From positions 1 through 10,244 of the forward strand of contig CBFCYE010000058.1 in NCBI GenBank assembly GCA_965602225.1: 10,244 bases of DNA, read 5' to 3'. Within the stretch, counting starts at the first letter, position 1. The number at the start of each line of letters is the position of its first letter. The notes below the pieces were generated by a model. It was not told the origin of the DNA. It was given only the letters and a program-made list of their open reading frames with translations, and searched no databases. Made by a program: the position numbers and the translations under genes. This DNA is from Tenderia sp965602225. GTDB lineage: Bacteria; Pseudomonadota; Gammaproteobacteria; Tenderiales; Tenderiaceae. Positions 6,709-10,244 of the stretch are shown piece after piece.

Positions 6709-6993
6709 TTAAGCAGTCTTGAATTGTAATCCTATTTCAAAAATCTCTAGATCAATATCCTTGACCCATTTTACCGTCCCAGCTTGTGCCTTTGAAAACC
6801 CGTCTAGCCCCTCCAGCCACAACTCATCTTCAGGTTGGTGAGGAAAATTTACTCGCATGCCAATGCCACCCTGGCTGGTATTGGTGATGGTGCCCATGTA
6901 GTGAACGCGCTCTGACTCGTCTTCTTGCCGAGAAAAATAGATTGTTGCTTCTGCAGCGGCAGTGCGTGGATATTTACGGTGATTTATGCTCAT
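6709..6993 (-). CDS. Single-domain PilZ protein (c-di-GMP binding)
   Basis: This small 94-residue protein is one PilZ domain. It has the RxxxR motif at Arg6-Lys-Tyr-Pro-Arg10 and the N-x-S-x-x-G motif NTSQGG at 38-43, the two elements that clamp cyclic-di-GMP in the family. The rest is beta-strand-like (TIYFSRQ, GTVKWVKDID, IFEIGLQF). All core ligand residues are present, so binding is likely. The partner or output is not identifiable; stand-alone PilZ proteins often act on motility, pili or polysaccharide synthesis. ATG 6993 gives RKYPR near the N-terminus as usual, although its Shine-Dalgarno is poor. It lies 48 bases downstream of the methyltransferase-like gene on the same strand, so they may share a transcript. 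It converges with the glycerate kinase, leaving 23 bases between the stops. Confidence 0.9.
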   Translation of the reverse strand: MSINHRKYPRTAAAEATIYFSRQEDESERVHYMGTITNTSQGGIGMRVNFPHQPEDELWLEGLDGFSKAQAGTVKWVKDIDLEIFEIGLQFKTA

Positions 6994-7041
6994 CGTTGTC
7001 TCGGCTATGTTTTTCCTTAGACGAGATTAGCATATAGCTGA

Positions 7042-7899
7042 TCACAACTCTTTGGATTCATCTGTTTTCTTATTTAAACGCGGCAAATAAGCACCGGCCT
7101 GATCCATATAGTCCTTGTAATCAGGGATGGCCTGCAGAAATTTCTGCTCCTCAAAATGAGCCCGTAGCCGCTGGCTTGCCAGGAAGACTATCGTTACCGC
7201 GATATTAAACCAGGATGGAAACAGAAGGCAAAAACCCAGCGCGGCAAAATTTTCACCAGCGTATAAAGGATGACGTACATAACGATAAGGGCCACCATTA
7301 ACAAAGTTTCGAACCTCGGACAAAATGCCAAAAGACCGTCTCAAGTAAAATAAGGCCCAGACAGAGATTGAGTGGCCGAAGACAATAAACGCAATTGAAA
7401 GACCGCTCCAATGCCCTGGATCGACATCCGAAAATGGCCTGAATAAAGTCACTAACGTTTCGCTATTCCTGACAAATTCAAATCGATTAAAGCTGAATGA
7501 TTCAAAAATCAGCATCGGCAAACTACCGCAATATAACGGGTAGATGATTTCGCGCAGTCGATTTGCCCGTGCAATCGGGTTAGAGCGGGTGATGTATGCC
7601 CCAAGAAAAAGAAAGAACATCATCATGCCCAAAGACCAGTTAACCCAGTAGCCAATCTCGATAGGGTAGTCAGGGTTGTTCAGTAAAAAAGTCACCTCCA
7701 TATTGATGCGATGAACAATAAACAAGCTGAAATAGTTGCTGCCTAACATCTTGAAGAACACGTCTAGCCAGGCTTCATGGTTCTTCAGGCGACAGGTCAC
7801 AAACAGATATAGATTCAATACCAAGCAGAAAAGGAGCAGCAATATTTGCAGCTCTGTCACCATTCCCGTTATCCATGAAATTATCGGTAGCTGACTCAC
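7042..7899 (-). CDS. Isoprenylcysteine carboxyl methyltransferase-like membrane protein
   Basis: This is a 285-residue membrane protein with about six hydrophobic segments: near 15-36, 54-72, 84-103, 118-134, 165-185 and 215-242. The C-terminal part has the ICMT/PEMT signature. It reads GPYRYVRHPLYAGE (203-216), then a hydrophobic hairpin, the SAM-site acidic pair in RAHFEEQKFL (Glu250-Glu251), and IPDYKDYMDQAGAYLPRL (258-275). Bacterial relatives methylate lipid or small-molecule substrates that are mostly unknown; bacteria lack prenylated CaaX proteins, so the name reflects fold only. The start is GTG 7899 with GGAG at 7906-7909 (6-base spacing). A three-codon ORF (ATG-GAG-ATC-TGA) ends directly against it. 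The PilZ gene follows. Confidence 0.8.
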   Translation of the reverse strand: MSQLPIISWITGMVTELQILLLLFCLVLNLYLFVTCRLKNHEAWLDVFFKMLGSNYFSLFIVHRINMEVTFLLNNPDYPIEIGYWVNWSLGMMMFFLFLGAYITRSNPIARANRLREIIYPLYCGSLPMLIFESFSFNRFEFVRNSETLVTLFRPFSDVDPGHWSGLSIAFIVFGHSISVWALFYLRRSFGILSEVRNFVNGGPYRYVRHPLYAGENFAALGFCLLFPSWFNIAVTIVFLASQRLRAHFEEQKFLQAIPDYKDYMDQAGAYLPRLNKKTDESKEL

Positions 7900-7935
7900 T
7901 CAGATCTCCATGGGTAATGGTTGCGATCAGCCATA

Positions 7936-7963
7936 TTTATATTTTCGATAATTCATTTGTAAG
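7936..7963 (-). promoter_or_regulatory. Candidate promoter for the methyltransferase-like/PilZ pair
   Basis: On the minus strand CTTACA (7963-7958) and TATAAA (7941-7936) are 16 bases apart, followed by a leader of about 30 bases to GTG 7899. The match is moderate. It lies within the 188-base gap 7900-8087, the longest space inside the minus block, which is consistent with a new transcription start. Confidence 0.3.
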
Positions 7964-8026
7964 TAACCATCGACCTAATAGAAAGAGGCTTGAATGCCTA
8001 ATAAAAGTTTAAGATAAAGCTGTAAT

Positions 8027-8051
8027 TGGGTAGCCAGATGTTGTCTACCCA
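8027..8051. repeat. 7-bp inverted repeat downstream of the dioxygenase-like gene
   Basis: TGGGTAG (8027-8033) and CTACCCA (8045-8051) are exact complements with an 11-base loop. It lies 36 bases beyond the stop of the minus-strand gene ending at 8088 and is followed on that strand by an AT-rich stretch without a real T-run. It may help end that transcript, but it is not a strong intrinsic terminator. Nothing else is seen in 7964-8087. Confidence 0.4.
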
Positions 8052-8087
8052 CGGGTGATCTAAGCAGGCCAAATTGAGTCGGCTGAA

Positions 8088-8864
8088 CTACTCGAGATAG
8101 CGAACGCCGATGCGATAGCTGCGTTTGGATGTGTTCTGATAGTAACTGGAGTGCAGAGCAGTGCGATTGTCGAGCATGGATAGTTCGCCTACTCCGGCGG
8201 GGTCATTCCATGCATGTTCAGCGACAATGCTACCGATGCAACTCTTAACGCCCTCGGTTTCGAATAATTCATAGTGAGCCCGCACGCCCGGCTGCTGTTT
8301 TACTGTTGGCTGTTCTTTGCGCATCTGTAGGTGCGCGACAATATTTGCCATGAAGAGTGTCGATGACTCACGCGGCTCGCGTTGCTCCTCACAATAGGGG
8401 CTTCTGGAATAGAGCGAGAAGCGGCTTGCCTGACCGGGATCGCGGTCACGGTGAAAACTCAGGTGTTTGAAACGGGCGCGGTGCTCAACGGATCGGCCCA
8501 ATGGATCGAGACAGGCATTGTGCAGCACTACTAAACCAAACTCAGCGATCAAGAGTTGCATTCCTGCATCGAGCACGCCCTCTTTGCCAAATAGCGCAAG
8601 CTCGCAGGCATCGTGAAAAGAAATCGCAATGCCAAAGTGTTCAAACGGCATGTCGATATCGACCTCGCGGCAGAGGCTGGCAAGGGCATCGACCGAGTTA
8701 AGTCCATAGTGTGAGCAGATCTGCTTTCTGTAGTCTGGGATCATGACCTTAGCAAGGAAGTCAGAGCGGCCACTAAGTGACGAGGAGCTACTGCGTAGGT
8801 GTCTCTTTGTGTCTGCAACCCATTTGGGGGTGATGCAGAGTTCGTTATGAATGTTATTTTGCAA
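8088..8864 (-). CDS. Putative Fe(II)/2-oxoglutarate-dependent dioxygenase (TauD-like fold)
   Basis: The protein has 258 residues and I do not recognise it as a named enzyme. The layout suggests the TauD/clavaminate synthase superfamily. AEFGLVVLHNACL (107-119) resembles the early beta strand. HLSFHRDRDP contains an HxD pair (His138, Asp140). GELSMLDNRTALHSSYY (227-243) supplies a distal His238 after a typical DNR turn. RSYRIGVRYL follows, with Arg248 or Arg251 in the place of the 2-oxoglutarate-binding arginine. PRESSTLFMANIVAHLQ (164-180) is a striking central motif. The start appears to be TTG 8864, inside the end of the previous gene, with an 11-base overlap; the next Met is residue 41. 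Coupled translation with the cysteine-rich protein upstream suggests that they act together. No signal peptide is seen. The substrate is unknown. Confidence 0.55.
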   Translation of the reverse strand: MQNNIHNELCITPKWVADTKRHLRSSSSSLSGRSDFLAKVMIPDYRKQICSHYGLNSVDALASLCREVDIDMPFEHFGIAISFHDACELALFGKEGVLDAGMQLLIAEFGLVVLHNACLDPLGRSVEHRARFKHLSFHRDRDPGQASRFSLYSRSPYCEEQREPRESSTLFMANIVAHLQMRKEQPTVKQQPGVRAHYELFETEGVKSCIGSIVAEHAWNDPAGVGELSMLDNRTALHSSYYQNTSKRSYRIGVRYLE

Positions 8865-9453
8865 TTTCTCGTCTCACTAATTCGTGCAGCCCTTCACGTA
8901 GCCCCGCAGAGAGCTTAATCAGGTCTTGCTGTAAATCTTGTAATGTTGTCTCATCACCCAGCAACCAGGCATTAGGGGTGCATGAAAATGCCACCTCATC
9001 CGGCCCGTATGAAACTGCGAGATGCCAGGCCGCACTTAGTTTTAGCCTTGATTGCGCACTGGTGAGAAAGCTTGAAATCATATCAACCACGGTCAAATCG
9101 TCGACGTAGAACCAAACCGCCGGTAATTTGCTAAGTTTGTCATTCGCATCGACATGGCCTTCACAAGACCAGCAGGGCTGACAAACACGAAGAGCCGCGA
9201 ATTCGTAGACTAGCGCCAAGACGCCGGATTCGATTGGATAGCGAACAGGATCAGAGGTGAGCTGTTTTGCCGCCTCAGGGCAGTCTGTTTTGCAGTCACA
9301 AGTACAGTTGTTCGAATGATGAGTCGAGCAGAGTTCGTGGCAATTGCTGCATGGCCTTAAATCACTGGCCGTTGGCTGGTTGAGTATGTTGAGTAACTCG
9401 CTACGCCTGGGTTCAATCGGGCGCTGATCACCGTACTTACTGTTGATCTTCAT
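8854..9453 (-). CDS. Cysteine-rich protein of unknown function, partner of the dioxygenase-like gene
   Basis: The product is 199 residues, with no signal peptide or membrane segment. It has 11 cysteines, ten of them in two clusters: Cys35, 38, 42, 50, 52, 54 and 58 (C-x2-C-x3-C, then C-x-C-x-C-x3-C, with His39, 45 and 46 nearby), and Cys91, 94 and 97 (RVCQPCWSCEGH). Such spacing suggests zinc or iron-sulfur binding, but I recognise no named domain. The later part (LPAVWFYVDDL, SRLKLSAAWHLAVSYG) looks like an ordinary alpha/beta fold. ATG 9453 has a GGAG Shine-Dalgarno at 9465-9462 with 8-base spacing. The gene overlaps the next by 11 bases, so the two proteins are probably made together. A role in supplying metal or electrons to the oxygenase is possible but is inference. 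Confidence 0.8.
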   Translation of the reverse strand: MKINSKYGDQRPIEPRRSELLNILNQPTASDLRPCSNCHELCSTHHSNNCTCDCKTDCPEAAKQLTSDPVRYPIESGVLALVYEFAALRVCQPCWSCEGHVDANDKLSKLPAVWFYVDDLTVVDMISSFLTSAQSRLKLSAAWHLAVSYGPDEVAFSCTPNAWLLGDETTLQDLQQDLIKLSAGLREGLHELVRREIAK

Positions 9454-9473
9454 ATAGCAATCTCCATTGCTAT
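9454..9473 (-). promoter_or_regulatory. Ribosome-site hairpin with Shine-Dalgarno in the loop (CsrA/RsmA-like)
   Basis: On the minus strand ATAGCAA (9473-9467) pairs perfectly with TTGCTAT (9460-9454), presenting the 6-base loop TGGAGA. The loop holds the Shine-Dalgarno GGAG, and with the closing A it reads ATGGA, matching the ANGGA core bound by CsrA/RsmA. The stem ends directly before ATG 9453. CsrA binding here would block initiation of the two-gene unit. The hairpin is seen directly; the regulator is inferred. Confidence 0.5.
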
Positions 9474-9568
9474 TTTATCGGTCAGATAAGCACAAGCTTG
9501 AACAACGCTAACTGTTTGAAGCGAAAAATTAACAGCGCATATAAACGGTGGAGAGTGCTGATTGGGGC

Positions 9569-10060
9569 TTAGGGTTTGTTGTATCGGTTTTCGAAGCTCG
9601 CGGCGCTAAAACCATGCAGTTTTTTCTTATTACCGATGATTATCAATGGATAACCCGTGCCGCCGAGTTTTTTGAATTCGCGCATGCGGCTGGGCAGTTT
9701 TTCAACATCGTATTCAGTAAATGATATGCGATTCTTCTTAAAGTAGTTTCTGGCCTTTTTGCAGTAGCCACACCACGAAGTGCTGTACATAACCACTTTT
9801 TTATTGGTTTTGTTTTTTGGGGCAGACTTTGGCGTTGGGGGTGATGCAGTGTTTGGTTTTTTTTGCATAAATGTAGGTACCGATTTTGAGGCAGGGATTA
9901 CATCCAGGTTTATTTGTTCTGAGTTATTGCCAGCTGTAGGTTTGTCGGAAAAGTGGGTGTTGCCTGCACTATCAACCCATTTGTAGATTTCAGCATGGCT
10001 GGTGCCTAGGCAAAGTGCAGAGAAAATTATGCTGAGGAAGATTTGAACCGTTTTTGTCAT
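9569..10060 (-). CDS. Secreted DUF4124-glutaredoxin fusion protein
   Basis: A protein of 163 residues. Residues 1-23 are a signal peptide (basic MTKT, hydrophobic IFLSIIFSALCLG, cleavage after SHA). The mature start EIYKWVDSAGNTHFSDKP is a DUF4124 domain, a short periplasmic module common in gammaproteobacteria. A Pro/Lys/Asn-rich linker (about 58-87) follows. A glutaredoxin-like thioredoxin fold comes next: VVMYSTSWCGYCKKAR with the redox pair Cys97-Cys100, the cis-proline motif TGYP (Pro138) and LIIIGNKKKLHGF. It probably reduces disulfides or mixed disulfides on periplasmic proteins, or acts as a thiol oxidoreductase; partners are unknown. Its Shine-Dalgarno is weak. A possible -10 (TATAGT, 10072-10067) lies so close that transcription could begin at or near the ATG. 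The next gene starts 115 bases downstream. Confidence 0.9.
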   Translation of the reverse strand: MTKTVQIFLSIIFSALCLGTSHAEIYKWVDSAGNTHFSDKPTAGNNSEQINLDVIPASKSVPTFMQKKPNTASPPTPKSAPKNKTNKKVVMYSTSWCGYCKKARNYFKKNRISFTEYDVEKLPSRMREFKKLGGTGYPLIIIGNKKKLHGFSAASFENRYNKP

Positions 10061-10130
10061 TATCTGACTATAAACGCTTTAGGTTTGGTTTATAAAGATT
10101 TTGTATCGCTGCCGCGATGCTTGATTTTGA

Positions 10131-10244
10131 TGTGGGCTTCCGCACCCAAAGGGCATAAACGCCCACACTGCGGGTTCATTTCTTTTGCGCGGCCAAAAGA
10201 AACGAACCAAAGAAAAGGCCGCCCGGATGACTTGCCCGGCAAAC
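10131..10244. repeat. Dispersed hairpin repeat, cut by the window edge
   Basis: The stretch contains nested inverted repeats. TGTGGGC (10131-10137) pairs with GCCCACA (10161-10167). GGTTCATTTCTTTTG (10173-10187) pairs with CAAAAGAAACGAACC (10194-10208) with a single G-T pair. Continuing bases (AAAGAAAAGGCCGCCCGGATGACTTG) resemble, from memory, a repeat scattered in intergenic regions of many gammaproteobacteria. No gene is supported in it. It lies upstream of the DUF4124-glutaredoxin gene; with 10061-10130, which shows nothing further, it fills the right margin. Confidence 0.6.

Noticed and set aside
8501..8701. Plus-strand open frame opposite the dioxygenase-like gene
   Set aside because: Arg/Gln-rich translation without domain character; the minus frame is longer, joined to its neighbour and has motif structure.
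9780..9986. Plus-strand frame opposite the DUF4124-glutaredoxin gene
   Set aside because: Its hydrophobic look is the complement of the Lys/Asn-rich linker of the real gene.

Overview
The window looks like a chromosomal segment of a gammaproteobacterium. The left edge carries the SPOR-protein tail / cvpA / purF order familiar from Escherichia and Pseudomonas. metZ (direct sulfhydrylation of O-succinylhomoserine) follows a little later, as in Pseudomonas-like genomes. Base composition is moderate, and I cannot assign a genus from the sequence alone.

Layout. Positions 2-6685 form a plus-strand block: the last 24 codons of a probable SPOR-domain protein, a perfect 18-bp inverted repeat, cvpA, purF, a TPR-glycosyltransferase-like gene, metZ, and a MOFRL-type glycerate 2-kinase. 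Positions 6709-10060 form a minus-strand block that converges on it. Reading in the direction of transcription it holds: a secreted DUF4124-glutaredoxin protein; a cysteine-rich protein of unknown function overlapping a putative Fe(II)/2-oxoglutarate dioxygenase; an isoprenylcysteine-methyltransferase-like membrane protein; and a small PilZ protein. The right edge (10131-10244) enters a hairpin-rich dispersed repeat that runs off the window.

The best regulatory find is the metZ leader (about 4093-4261). A TTGACA promoter is followed by a stretch that reads like a SAM-II riboswitch (GATTTG, CTTGC and GCTAAAG blocks around a 5-bp P1 stem). A textbook intrinsic terminator comes next. Eight bases at the 3' end of the aptamer (TGCTAAAG) are perfectly complementary to the 5' arm of the terminator (CTTTAGCA), so the two folds exclude each other. 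This gives a complete OFF-switch model: SAM holds the aptamer together, the terminator forms, and metZ and probably the glycerate kinase are not transcribed.

The least explained genes are the overlapping minus-strand pair at 8088-9453. One is an 11-cysteine protein, and the other has a plausible HxD...H iron site. The first gene's Shine-Dalgarno sits in the loop of a perfect 7-bp hairpin, a geometry typical of CsrA/RsmA targets. This pair is the best candidate here for an undescribed enzymatic system; its substrate cannot be read from the sequence.
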